From: Haliclystus octoradiatus
Taxonomy: Eukaryota > Cnidaria > Staurozoa > Stauromedusae > Haliclystidae
Length of the DNA stretch: 64,000 bases
Assembly (NCBI GenBank): GCA_916610825.1
Contig: OU744452.1
Coordinates: forward strand, 18,811,103 to 18,875,102
Direction of reading: 5' to 3'
The notes below the pieces were generated by a model. That model made no database searches and was not told the origin of the DNA. It saw only the letters and a list, made by a program, of their open reading frames with translations. Shown here piece after piece: positions 13,101 through 22,944 of the stretch (positions are counted from its first letter, which is position 1; each line of letters opens with the position of its first letter). Made by a program: the position numbers and the translations under genes.

Positions 13101-15366
13101 GATTCTTGCCCTCATTTACAATTTGCTGGACTGATGACCATTGGATCACCTAATCATGATTACACGCAGGGAGACAACCCAGATTTCACAGTAAGTCTAT
13201 CATATCTTACATTTCACATTTACTAATTCACGTATCATAATTTAGCCAATGATGTTTTCATTCCGGCTGACGAGGTTTGAAACAATAGTGCCAATATTTT
13301 CCTCTCGTTGAATTGTTTTTTAATTTTTTAGAATAGAATGAAGACTTTTAGAACTTCATTTTTCCAGAGTACAAAAGGGGGTTTCCCAGATTAATTTATG
13401 CCTTTCCTCATATGTATAAATTCATTACTGTTCATGTAGCCTAGTAATGTTTGCAGTTTGTAATATAGTAGAAGTGTGTTGTTTACAAACTTTAACTGAC
13501 TAGTGAACTAATCTAATCTGCAATAAAGTAGAATCGAAAAATTCCCAGAAGGTTGTTAAATAAGATTAAAATTATGTATGCATAGCATACCATTAAAAAC
13601 TTCATCTCATATTTTGTTGCTTGTTTTGTTTTATCAGGCACGTAGACAAAGAGAAGACTTTTGTATAAAATTGATTCAAAAACATTTGCGAATCGCTTCA
13701 AGTCTACTTTTTGAAATTTGCAAGGGAACTTTCCAGCATTCACTAATCAAGAAATAATGACCGATTGAGCAACCAATCACTGCAATCAGATTTCAGATAC
13801 CGTTAATCAAATAGTACCCTAGTCGGTTGCGACTAAAAACAGATTGTGAACGATTCTTGAAATTGTCAGCGAACTCTTAAATCCATTGTCATTTTTCATA
13901 ACCTTTTCATCAACAATAGTTGATTGAAAAACAATATTTGATTCTACTGAAAAAATATTTTATCAACAAAGTCTGGTCAGTTTCACTTTTATGAATCTGC
14001 ATTGAACTGTCATGTCATGAGCTTCTTGTGGCTAACCCAAAAGGAAATGTTCATGAACTCATGATTTTTTTCATAGGTGATAAGCACTGAAATAACTTGA
14101 TTTTAATTTTTCTTGTAGAGTTTGAAGCACTGTAAACAGCTAGTCGTTAATGACCACCGGTTGGATAATGAAAATATTGAACTGAGCATGGGAATGTCAA
14201 GTGATTTTGAAGAAGCTGTATGTATTACTCCTTTAATTATCTCTTGAACAGTCCTGTATTCTTGCATAAGTATTTGTTTCAAGCCGAAAGTGTCTTGTTT
14301 ATATCCAACTTAACATTTTTTGTTTACTTGTATGCAAGCATGAAAAGGTGTATTTCAATATGGAAATGATTCATGAAAGTTGAATGGTGTATTTTCATGA
14401 ACTGTTCATGAACAATTGATCAAACGTTCATGAAAATTGGTCTATTTAATGTTCATGATGTTGGAAAATGCAAGTCGTCACTAGGCACTTGGCAAATCAA
14501 CTCATGCTACAATTAACAACTAACTAACGTTGTGGCTTGCTGTGTAACGTTATGTGTTCACAGTGGCGTAACAAGAGTGATTTGCAGTTGTTGTTGCATG
14601 TTGTACTCCCGCAAGACAATATTGTGAATGCATTAAATTAACTGAGTAAATAAATCAATAAAGGTACAATAACAATAGAGAAAACATAAAATATAACATC
14701 TAATGTACAGTAGTTTAACATTTTATTTTATTCAAATTATTCAAATATCTCCCTCGTTGAAAATGATAATTGCAGGAGTATCACATGACGTGAATGAACC
14801 TAGAAAAAACGCATAATCTCCGATAGTCCGATAGGATATATAATTGAAAGTTGTGCAATTTGTTAAAGTACAGTGAAACGTTTTGTAACGGTCTCCTCTA
14901 TACAACGGCCCATTTCTATAGTTGTTGTTTTAGCTTGGGAATTATTATGAGAGATGAAACATGTTTTAGCTCGGGAATTATTATGAGAGATGAAACAATT
15001 TACAAACGCCACAGTGTTGGCTAACGCTTGACATTATCGATTATAATATGATACTGTGATTTTAATTCTATGCACGATTTCATGGCATCTCCCTTTTTTC
15101 ATGTGTAGACAAAACAATAATTCCTTTCGATGACTACATGCACAATATCATGACACTCTAGAAATTTCTATAATAACGTTTTCTATTGCTTTGATCATGT
15201 ACGTATATAACGGTCACCTGCATATAGTGGTCTGGTCAATATGTCTACCTCTCCTAGCTGACTATATGCACATGTAGCTTTTAATATATCTTTTTTTAAC
15301 TTTCAGATAATCACTGGTGCTGATTATGTTCGTGTTGGCAGCTTGATATTTGGGTCAAGGAATTAA
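4130..15366 (+). CDS. PLPBP: Pyridoxal phosphate homeostasis protein, copy A (8 exons)
   Basis: This is the YggS/PROSC family: a single-domain TIM-barrel protein that binds and buffers pyridoxal 5'-phosphate. Exons: 4130-4243, 7833-7949, 9413-9448, 10382-10454, 11517-11648, 13048-13190, 14119-14217, 15307-15366. All phases agree and give a 257-residue protein. The PLP-Lys motif is intact (LVAVTKTKP), followed by GQRHFGENY|VQEL, KWHFIGHLQ, VQINTSQEE, FAGLMTIGS, IELSMGMS and VRVGSLIFGSRN. The protein stops right after that last motif, so it lacks the longer C-terminal tail of vertebrate PLPBP. Exon 1 is the least certain: it was chosen by its similarity to copy B exon 1 and because its AAG|GTCAGG donor gives phase 0. 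The in-frame ATG at 4130 follows a stop; a second ATG lies at 4160. The Arg-bearing start MAYARAISARM could be a mitochondrial presequence (inference). The introns are full of MITEs. Confidence 0.9.
4414..4565. mobile_element. MITE with CAGACATGAGAATT termini (copy 1)
   Basis: A 152 bp element bounded by CAGACATGAGAATT and its inverse AATTCTCATGTCTG. The flanks AGGGAA and AGGGGA look like a degraded 6 bp target duplication. A second copy is at 21928-22074. It lies in intron 1 of PLPBP copy A. Confidence 0.6.
5607..6422. mobile_element. MITE with GTCCCGGTAACCGGGTC termini
   Basis: An 816 bp element in intron 1 of PLPBP copy A. The ends are inverted repeats of about 85 bp (GTGGATA, then GTCCCGGTAACCGGGTC, TTTGGTTGAAAAAA and GTCCCGGCAGTCAAAT). 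The interior is AT-rich and non-coding. I could not define a target duplication. Confidence 0.65.
7231..7404. mobile_element. MITE family GTCCGACAAAAG, copy 1
   Basis: About 175 bp with inverted ends of the GGACCAACAAAAGTAGGAATTC / TTTTGTCGGACAC type and an internal ATTCTAG/CTAGAAT palindrome. Related copies are at 11200-11370 and 18675-18855, with a weaker one near 35943-36090. Confidence 0.5.
7406..7765. mobile_element. pogo/Tigger-like MITE
   Basis: The left end reads CAGGAAACCTGTGCGGCCAGC. The right half carries GGCCACTATAGACAGGTGGCC and ends in AACAGATTTCTCTC followed by TA. It belongs to the CGGCCACC family, is diverged at both termini, and sits about 70 bp before PLPBP copy A exon 2. 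Confidence 0.5.
9190..9332 (-). repeat. TTAA-type MITE fragment (related to 12556-12688 and 20736-20939)
   Basis: On the minus strand this begins TTAAAGGAGCAAAAATGAT and then shares the GGCAGGCGCTACGCACTTAGG and AACACAATGTTCATTGTTGA cores with 20736-20939. It is cut off near 9190, so only one terminus is present. Confidence 0.5.
9559..9887. mobile_element. MITE with GCCTG..CAGGC termini, copy 1
   Basis: A 329 bp element with inverted ends of about 75 bp (shared core GGGTCTGTGAACTAATGTG), flanked by TA on both sides. It lies in intron 3 of PLPBP copy A. Copy 2 is at 33155-33539, in MAEA intron 4. Confidence 0.7.
11200..11370. mobile_element. MITE family GTCCGACAAAAG, copy 2
   Basis: Bounded by GGTCCGACAAAAGG and CTTTTGTCGGACTC, with a TTCTGGAATCC / GGATTCCAGGATT palindrome next to the ends. 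About 170 bp and non-coding. It lies directly upstream of the pogo-like MITE at 11390. Confidence 0.55.
11390..11496. mobile_element. pogo/Tigger-like MITE abutting a 3' splice site
   Basis: A 107 bp element running from CAGTGAAACCTGTATATAAC to GTTATAACAGGTTTGACTT, with TA on both sides. It carries the family motif GACCACTATAGACAGGTGGCC. Its right end is 20 bp upstream of PLPBP copy A exon 5 (11517), so element sequence lies where the branch point and pyrimidine tract would be expected. Confidence 0.65.
11976..12980. mobile_element. MITE with GGGCATCGCA termini and TA target duplication
   Basis: A 1005 bp element in intron 5 of PLPBP copy A. The ends are inverted GGGCATCGCA / TGCGATGCCC with TA on both flanks. 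Subterminal GTCCCGGG/CCCGGGAC blocks echo the element at 5607-6422. The interior is AT-rich with no transposase frame, and it holds a nested TTAA-flanked element. Confidence 0.7.
12556..12688. mobile_element. Nested MITE flanked by TTAA
   Basis: A 133 bp element with ends AGGAGC and GCTCCT between two TTAA tetramers (12552-12555, 12689-12692). It shares the TAGGCCTGCGTATAAC, GACGGTTGAATTACGCTAAG and GCAGCGGTCGCCGGTC cores with 20736-20939. A TTAA duplication is the piggyBac signature (established knowledge); the assignment is inference. Confidence 0.5.
14866..15262. mobile_element. Degenerate pogo/Tigger-like MITE
   Basis: It begins CAGTGAAACGTTTTGTAACGG with the CTCCTCTATACAACGGCCC motif and resumes near 15200 with ATATAACGGTCACCTGCATATAGTGG. 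The middle holds a short direct duplication (TTTTAGCTCGGGAATTATTATGAGAGATGAAACA-like, at 14929 and 14962). It ends about 45 bp before exon 8 of PLPBP copy A. Confidence 0.45.
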
Positions 15367-15420
15367 ATTTGGCTGTTACATAATCACAAGCAAATATTAT
15401 AGGCTTTCATCCAATCCATA

Positions 15421-15426
15421 AATAAA
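15421..15426 (+). promoter_or_regulatory. Poly(A) signal AATAAA for PLPBP copy A
   Basis: A canonical AATAAA hexamer begins 55 nt after the TAA stop of PLPBP copy A. It is a plausible cleavage signal because it is the first one after the stop codon. Confidence 0.45.
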
Positions 15427-15652
15427 TATGAATTATTGTTTAGTTGATTAATATAGAATGCGATACTCATATTCTCATATAATAACTCATATACTGTAAT
15501 ATTGAATGCTGCATGTCATGTTGTCATGTGGCTTTGGACAAAATGTGTCATGGATTGTAAATAATTTAATGACTTTAATATTAAATTATGACTGTACATA
15601 TAAATACTGTAAGTGATTAATGTGTAAAATGTTAAAATCAACCCCGTAGTTA

Positions 15653-15751
15653 GCCTGCTCGCAGACTCACTGTTAGAATGTAAACTTGGTAAACAGCAGA
15701 CTATTTACTGTTTACCAAATTTACATTTTGACAGTGAGTCTGCGAGCAGGC
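15653..15751. mobile_element. Hairpin MITE GCCTGCTCGCAGACTCACTG
   Basis: A 99 bp near-perfect foldback between two TA dinucleotides. The arms are about 45 bp (GCCTGCTCGCAGACTCACTG outward, TTGGTAAACAG inward) with a loop of fewer than 10 bases. It shares the outer GCCTG/CAGGC termini with the larger elements at 9559 and 33155. Confidence 0.75.
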
Positions 15752-16717
15752 TACCCCGTAGTCAGCCCGTAGTACCCCCTCCAACATTTTTATCAATTTT
15801 GTCTCCGTTGTTCCTCCGGAAGTATACAAATGCAACAGCCATTTTTAGAAAAATCCAAATTTTCATTATTAAAAATGAGTTTACAGTGCTACTTCTCTGT
15901 ACAATTATCAATTTATTCATCTATAAACTGAAGCTTTATAACAAAGACTTAGATATTTGCGGTCAAATTCTTCCTACTTAAAAGGCATATAAATCGAACA
16001 AGAATATCATTAACACTATCAAACTTATGCGATGTACGGTAAAAATCTAGGAATCTAAATTTATTAAATCTTTCTACAATCGACAATCGACCGAAATGAT
16101 TGATGGCTCTAAGTCCCGCTTACTTTGATGTGCCGAGATTTGATTGTTGGTAAGCGAGACTTACCAACATAACCAACATATCAAAATCGTCATAAAAATA
16201 CCAAGTGAGACTTGGAGCAAGTCAACCGAAATGAATTCTAGAACGTCATAATAGCAAGGGTTTCTATGGAACGGATTGAGAGCTTGCCGCTTGCTTCAAG
16301 CCGTTCTTGCGTCAAGCTCTTCTTGACATTTGGATCGCGTGACCGCGCATGGTGAATAGAACAATACAAGTGGACTAACATGATCTATATGAAAAAATGT
16401 TGTGAAAATCCTAGTGAAAACACTTTCACACGTGCACAGAATAGGCTTCACTGATTGGTTGAAATTTATTTAGTAGTTTGCCTTGAATGCGATCCTACTG
16501 GCTTCCCTTAGTAAACTTCCATATTTGTAATTTCCAAACATGGAGTTGCTAGTCCAAGGGCTATATAATTTCTCTTTTGCTGCCTTTGTAATGAATTTTA
16601 CTAGTGAAGTCTTTTTATTTTCACTGTTGTGTAAGCAGTTCGCAATTTTCGCTAGGGTCAAAATCAAACTGCGATTTCAACTTTCACAGCCAACTACGAA
16701 ATCACCAATAATACAAG

Positions 16718-19700
16718 ATGGAGAAAGTTAAAATTGCCTTGGAAACTCCAGCATTTGGAAAAGCTTTATCTTCGGTTTTACTCAACATTCGAAATGCTTC
16801 TGCTAGACGTGCTTCGGTAAGTTTAGATTGCAAATACATAGCACACCTAACAAGTTCCAACCCCATTGGCCCATCGCTCGATCTTGCCATACAATCATTA
16901 CATTTCTTTCAGACCAGCAAAGCACCAAGGCTGTCCAGATAGAAGTAATAACCGAGGTAAAAAGTTCAAAAACTGAGACAGTATAGGCCTAGCTGGCAAA
17001 GAAAGACATCAACATTTGACCCTGTCCCTACTGAGATATATTAAAAAACGATTTCACCTGTATGAACCTACGACACCTACATATATGTTCGGTCTAACCT
17101 ATTTAACCTACAAAGCCTAAAACCATGAATTCATCATTATAAATTTATAATAATAATTTATTATTTAACAATATCATCTTTGAGGTTTGCTGAGCTGGTC
17201 CCCTCCCTGAAAATATAAATATGGAAATTTCAGTTTAGACGTTTAAATCGTGATTGTATATATGTTTGCTGCTTTTTCCCTATGCGGTATTCAGGTTTAT
17301 TCAGGTTTTTATAAACTACATTTCGAGTTGCATGAAAATTCATGCTTTATTGAGTTTGAATAATCTCGTTTGACTGGTTCCACTGTTCTACATAAAGGCA
17401 TGAAGAAATCTATAGAGAAAAGACGATCGAAGCCGATTGAATTTCATTCTGAGAATTAGACGATGACAATACACAAATCAAGAAACAAATTAAAATTAAT
17501 CTGAAATGTGGTCTAAGTTTAATATCTAATGAGTTTGTCTTGAATATTGAAATGGTAACTGTTTACTTTTTGCTCTAGGAATTGGGCGTCAAGACAATCC
17601 GTGTTCCTTCCTTAGTTGCAATGAGTAGAGCAAAACCTACAGCTGCTTTACAACAAGCCTACGAATGTGGTCAAAGGCAGTTTGGTGAGAACTATGTAAG
17701 TACTATAGTGAAAATAATTCTGCTATGCGGTAACATTTCTTTTGTTGTAGATAATGAATAGTTGACTTACTACTTTTAATGCTTCTTATTAGGTTCAAGA
17801 ATTGCAATTCAAAGCTCGTCGATTTGAGGTAATTACCACAATATTGCATTGGTTTTTTGCCTTTTAATAGGGTTACGCAATCGGCATGTTAATTTATATG
17901 ATTTTATTTAATTGTTGCTGAATATGCCTAGTTTTGCTTTTAATTTAATTTCTATAATATTAGCCTGTAAACATGCATTTTGAAATTAAAATTTATTGAT
18001 ATTTTAGAGGGTCCTCACCACCAGGGGAGATCAGCCTTGCAGTTTACCAGGTCACCCTTATCAAATATAGACAATAACGAATGACCGACTGTCTGATTGT
18101 TCATTGCAGTATTCCAATTGCTCTGACTCACTAGTTTTGGCCAATGCACTAACTTGCTGACAGGCAGACTGGGAATGTGGATTGATAGCATAAAATTTTG
18201 AATAGCTTCAATTGACTTGATTCAACGTCTATTACCTTGCCAATGCAACAATCTAAAACAAATCCACAAAACCCTATACCAACCAATGCTAGGTTATCTG
18301 AGATTAGTGTTTTATCACATCAGTATTCAGTCCTCAATTGATACCAAAATACATCCCTAGCTAATAGCTATTACTTTCTCTAATATCGTTTTCCTTTTGT
18401 TTTCCGTAGCATGAAGGTGTTAAGGATGTTCAATGGCATTTTGTAGGTCAGCTACAGAAGGATAAAACCAACATGTTATGTGGTAAGACCGTACTCCTGA
18501 AATGAGTATGATAATTTTTCCACTTTCGGCGTAGTTTGACAGACTATTTCTACCGAAGTTGTTAAACCATAAAAATTTATTACCCTTAACATTTTTGCCG
18601 TTAAAACCCTTCCAACTTAATCAATATATCCTAGATATCCGACTATTTTTGAAATTTGAGAGTTTGTTGTGTTTAGTGTCCGACAAAAAGTTTAGCCCTA
18701 CAAAATCATAAAATATTTTCAACATTTTCTTCTAAATTTTTGTTGAGGATAGGCCTATAAATAATAAAACTATTAGTTTTTATTCTGAATTTTCTCTAGC
18801 TTTGCGGGATCTAGCATCATCTAGGATTCCAGCATACCTACTTTTGTGGGACCCTGCTAGTGTCTGTGCGATCTAACTATTTATTATTGAAATATCTGAT
18901 TGCCTATTGTATATAGTAGGCCTTGCCATCCTCTACTGGTCTTGAAACTCACATAATTCCTGTAACGCAGTCATGCAACCCATTCTCCGACTTACGCAAG
19001 GCAAGCTCAAAACACTTAACACAGCTATTATCATCGTGGTTATAAAATTGTATTATTATCAATTATGATTGGACTGTCAGCATTAAAGCATTGTAATTGT
19101 TTCCATTTGTTCTTCTCATTCATTCATGAACCATTAACTGATGTAATAAGCATGTTAGTTTACCGATGTGTGGATGCAAGCCAACGTTGACTCCCACAAG
19201 TTTTGATTGAAATGTTGTTAAAGTTCTTTAATGAACATATCAAGTCAAACAATAACGAAGTAGCCTAATCAACACTCTCAGCCTTTAAGTCAGTAAAATA
19301 TTTATCAGAACATTGTCAGATATCCTCAACACTCGGACCGAACATCTGATAACAACTCAATTGGTTATATTCAAGATATGATAAGCACTTGCACTGTGAA
19401 ACTGTCAATGGCTCATTAAATCAGTTATCGTTTATTGCAGATACTCCAAACCTATTCATGGTTCAAACAGTTGATAGTGTTGAAATGGCAAATGCATTAA
19501 ATAATTCCTGGGATCGAAAGGAAGAGTCAAGCCCATTAAATGTTCTGGTTCAAGTCAACACAAGTCAGCGTTATAGTGAGTATGCAATATATGTATGCTT
19601 TGTTATTGGCTGGTGTGTTGTGCATGTTGTTCAAGATCTTACATCAATACCTCTTGATATGAAATATATTCATAGATGCACTTACTTATGTTTGGTTGGA

Positions 19701-22425
19701 GCTGTGTATTACACAGTGTGTAATGTATACACTTCTCAGCAGTGCTCAAAAATAAAATGCAAAATTATCCAACTTGATCAATTCGCATACAAAGAAGTTT
19801 GGTCAATTTGGTTAATATATGCTATTACGGTGTTTAATAACAGGATCATACCACATTTTGTATTGTTGATGTTTGGACATGAATTTCTTAATTTAATAGT
19901 CATAATTCCTCATTGTAGATGCAAATGGATGTACACCTGTCAACAGTACACACATAGCAGAACATATCCATGATAAATGCCCAAATTTGCATTTCTCTGG
20001 GTTAATGACAATGGGTTCATCCAAGCAAGATGCTGACAATGTATCCATTGACGACTTTCTGGTAAGTAGAACAAAAATATATACAGTGTAACCTGTATAC
20101 AACAGCCAGCAACTAGAGGTAGATAAATTGACCATTATAGACAGGTGGCATTTATATACAGGTCTGATTCAATAGAAAATACTGTTTTAGGCATTGCCAG
20201 AGTCAGCGCCGGATTAACCCGTAAGCTAAATAAGCTTCAGCTTAGGGCCCTTCGTTTTCGAATAATACTTTTCAAAAGTAGGCCTAAACATTCAACAAAT
20301 GATTTCATCATTCAATCTTGTTTTGAATAGTGTAAAGTTAATTTAAACAGCAAAACAAAATGGGTTTGATAAAACAAATAATACTGTGTCTTTTGTAATC
20401 TTGTAAAATCTTTTTAAATACTCCAAAACCATCATTCTACCACTGCAATAACAACATTTTATTTTTTGCGTGAATTGTCTTTCTTCGGACAAAAATAAAA
20501 TGGCGACTATGAAAATTCAAACTGAGATGATAACTTGAAAATGAGGCTAATTCTATGTTTGCCACACCCATTTTAGGGCCCTTAGGAGAGAGAGTGCTTA
20601 GTGGCCCTGAAATGTTAATCCGGCGCTGGCCAGAGTGACCACTATAGACAGGTGGCCGCATTATAGAGGTGACCGTTATAACCGGTTTGAATGTATATAT
20701 AACTTATAAGGCAATTGACTTCAAAGCATTGTTTTGAAGGATTAAAAATGACTGGCAGGCGCTACACACTTAGGATCACGTGCATGCTTATTGTGTATAA
20801 CACAATGTTCATTGTTGACATGAATTTATTACAAATTAGGCCTGCGTATAACTATAGTTTTAAAGCGAGACGGTTGAATTACGCTAAGCATAAATTCAAC
20901 TTGTGCTCGCAGCGGTCGCCGGTCGATTTTGCCCTTTACACCATGGTATATATTCCGCCGTTTCCAAATATAAATATAATTTTGATAGTTTTAAACATAC
21001 CGCAATGAAACCTGTTTATAAGAGCCAGCTGTTAGAGATAGATTGACCATTATAGACAGGTGGCCGCTTTATAGAGATGACTGTTATAAGAAATTTGACT
21101 GTAGCAATGCCTTACCTGCCTTGCTGGTTCAATTTTAGCCGAATTAAACCTACCTATGACGTTGTCTGCTTGTCAAGACAAACATGTAATTTATGTGAAA
21201 AATTTCTAAATGAAATTGGAGAACACTAAAATTCCAGTATCAAACAATAGTAAAGCGACGTAACAAAGTATATAGATATTTGTAAAGCTAAAGTCCTTTC
21301 GCTGCAGCAATTTGCAATTATCTGTTAAATGATGCTGTTTGATTCAATTGATTTTGAAATAGCTGAGAAAATAGCGTAAAACCAACGCAAACACAAATAC
21401 ACAAAGACATTTGGATTTATAGATATAGATTATTTCAAGTCTTTTGATTTATTTTGCAGTGTTTGACAGAATGCAAACAGCATGTGATGAATGCGTTAGG
21501 TCTTATGTCAAAGGAAGTTCAAATGAGTATGGGAATGTCAAATGATTATGAAACAGCGGTAAGGAATAGTTTTAGTAACTGTGGGCAACATTATAGTAGT
21601 ATCTCTGATACTTTTGTATTGGATTGTTATTTTCCAGAAACATAACAGTGTGAAGCGAGAAATATTTAGTAACTTTTAACTGCTTGATATCTCTAATTTT
21701 CCAGTAACCGTTTCTATTGGACTCAGCTATAACACTCTGTTTAAAGGCATGAAATTGACAGCAGCCTATTGGGCTATGTCTTCCGATTGGTTTTGCAATG
21801 CAATGATTCACAACACTGCTTGTGAGAAATGGCATTCACCTTTCAACCTTGAGTGCATAAAATCTACCGGCATCCTTTGCGCTCGGTTTTTTGAATATGT
21901 TCAGTGACGCAGCGCTAATTCACTACACAGACATGAGAATTTTCAGACTTTTAGCGGATTTCAGACTATTTTTACCTTTGTGAAATTCTATTTATCATTC
22001 TTTCCCATTGAAATTTATCAAGATATCCTAGATTTCAGACCATTTTCAAATTTTCATGGCTATTTTCATGTCTGACTACACTATTTGCAGCTTGAAAAAC
22101 TACATTCATTTCTCTACTTTAAGCGCGCAAGGCTGCGATGGTCAATTTTGTGCCTTTAAGCTAGGAAGGCATGATATTCAATTTTATGCCTGTAATATCA
22201 CTATTTCTGCTGAACTAAGGCAATGTGGTATTAACAAAATTACAACTGTTGGTATGAGCAATTCAGTGCACCTCGCTAGGCAATCCACGAGAACAATAGT
22301 ATTCGTCAAATTTTATTTCTTGTATCTTTTGAGTTTTCTGTTTCTATTTTTAGATTGAATATGGGTCAGACTATGTTCGTATTGGCAAAACAATATTTGG
22401 TAAAACCAAACAAACTCTTGTATAA
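16718..22425 (+). CDS. PLPBP: Pyridoxal phosphate homeostasis protein, copy B, PLP-Lys replaced by Arg (8 exons)
   Basis: A tandem paralogue of copy A. Exons: 16718-16816, 17579-17695, 17793-17828, 18410-18482, 19441-19575, 19919-20061, 21460-21558, 22354-22425. Exons 2, 3, 4, 6 and 7 have the same length as in copy A and every phase matches, so the pair arose by whole-gene duplication. The product is 257 residues. Family motifs kept: GQRQFGENY|VQEL, VQWHFVGQLQ, PNLFMVQTVDS, VLVQVNTSQ, FSGLMTMGS and MSMGMSNDYE. Two changes fall at the PLP site. The PLP-Lys motif reads LVAMSRAKP, with an AGA codon where Lys is expected. The C-terminal phosphate loop reads VRIGKTIFGKT instead of VRxGS/TxIFGxR. 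The frame is fully open with normal splice sites, so this is not an evident pseudogene. Whether it still binds PLP is unknown. Start: the first ATG of exon 1, joining in phase 0. Confidence 0.92.
18675..18855. mobile_element. MITE family GTCCGACAAAAG, copy 3
   Basis: Bounded by GTGTCCGACAAAAAG and CTTTTGTGGGACCCT, with the internal TAGGATTCCAGCATACC motif. About 180 bp, in intron 4 of PLPBP copy B. The equivalent intron of copy A also carries a member (11200-11370). Confidence 0.5.
20084..20693. mobile_element. pogo/Tigger-like MITE interrupted by a hAT-type MITE
   Basis: It runs from CAGTGTAACCTGTATACAAC to GTTATAACCGGTTTGAATG, with TA on both sides. Without the nested element at 20204-20628 and one target copy it is about 177 bp, the usual family size. 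It starts 23 bp into intron 6 of PLPBP copy B. Confidence 0.7.
20204..20628. mobile_element. hAT-type MITE with 8 bp target duplication
   Basis: A 425 bp element with inverted ends CAGCGCCGGATTAA / TTAATCCGGCGCTG. An exact 8 bp duplication GCCAGAGT lies at 20196-20203 and 20629-20636. Eight-base duplications with CAGNGCCGG-like ends are typical of hAT elements (established knowledge). Subterminal TAGGGCCCTT/AGGGCCCTTAGG motifs are also inverted. There is no transposase frame. Confidence 0.8.
20736..20939 (+). repeat. TTAA-type MITE, longest copy of its family
   Basis: About 200 bp. It begins TTAAAAATGACTGGCAGGCG and ends GCCGGTCGATTTTGCCCTTT. It combines the left half seen at 9190-9332 and the right half seen at 12556-12688. 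It lies in intron 6 of PLPBP copy B. Confidence 0.5.
21003..21101. mobile_element. pogo/Tigger-like MITE, short copy
   Basis: It runs from CAATGAAACCTGTTTATAAG to TTATAAGAAATTTGACTG, then TA, with GACCATTATAGACAGGTGGCC inside. About 99 bp, so internally deleted like the copy at 11390. Confidence 0.6.
21928..22074. mobile_element. MITE with CAGACATGAGAATT termini (copy 2)
   Basis: A 147 bp relative of 4414-4565, flanked by an exact 6 bp repeat ACTACA (21922-21927 and 22075-22080). The shared interior includes TTCAGACTTTTAGCGGATTT. It lies in intron 7 of PLPBP copy B. Confidence 0.65.
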
Positions 22426-22944
22426 ATCGTCTGTTGTATTTCGTTTGGATAGTAAAGCTCCCTGCTAGCTATTGACATCTATGATGACCATTTTACTGGG
22501 TTATCGTGTGCACGAGAAGAATGCTGAACAGTTTAAGCAAAAGCAAAGAAAAAATGTTAAATCAGCCAACACCATAACTACACTTGGACTCATTAATTGG
22601 CATGCTTTTGCCTCATAAATTTTTCTGCTGAATAATTTACCTTTTTACCGGTTTTGACGTATATCGTTTGAAATACATAGTATTATAATACACAGTTAAA
22701 TAAATACTTTATATCATTTATAGTTGTCTGTAAAACAGGTATAATTAAGTTATTGTATTGTATCATATAGTTATTGCATGCTAGTATGTTGTTTACTTGG
22801 TTTGTAGTTTAGTTTTATGAACATACAAAGATATCATTAAACAATGCAGAAATTGTTGTGCTTGAGTTTGCCAACTCTGATACCATTTGTTGATTTGTAT
22901 TTCGGTCAAGTGAAATTTCCGATGCAACAACTAATGGTAGGGAT
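22426..22944. other. PLPBP copy B 3' flank
   Basis: About 520 bp of AT-rich 3' UTR and spacer between the copy B stop codon and the foldback element. Apart from the AATAAA at 22699, I see no gene or repeat in it. Confidence 0.35.
22699..22704 (+). promoter_or_regulatory. Poly(A) signal AATAAA for PLPBP copy B
   Basis: A canonical AATAAA lies 273 nt after the copy B stop codon, in AT-rich 3' flank. No better hexamer is closer. Confidence 0.35.

Larger units (their letters stand above)
15367..16717. other. Spacer between the PLPBP copies
   Basis: It holds the PLPBP copy A 3' UTR and poly(A) signal and the hairpin MITE at 15653-15751. A segment near 16165-16230 resembles 11773-11815 (ACATATCAAAATCGTCAT, then AAGTGAGACTT). 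The copy B promoter must lie here. No further gene can be supported. Confidence 0.4.

Noticed and set aside
16470..16667. 65-codon minus-strand frame just upstream of PLPBP-B
   Set aside because: It has no ATG at its start (TTG after a stop) and no splice signals or motif; it overlaps another equally long frame on the plus strand.
19389..19973. 194-codon frame as a single protein
   Set aside because: It reads through exon 5, the intron and part of exon 6 of PLPBP-B; only 19441-19575 of it is coding in frame, joined by splicing.
20715..21008. 97-codon plus-strand frame
   Set aside because: It lies in the TTAA-type MITE copy; other copies of the same repeat do not keep the frame.
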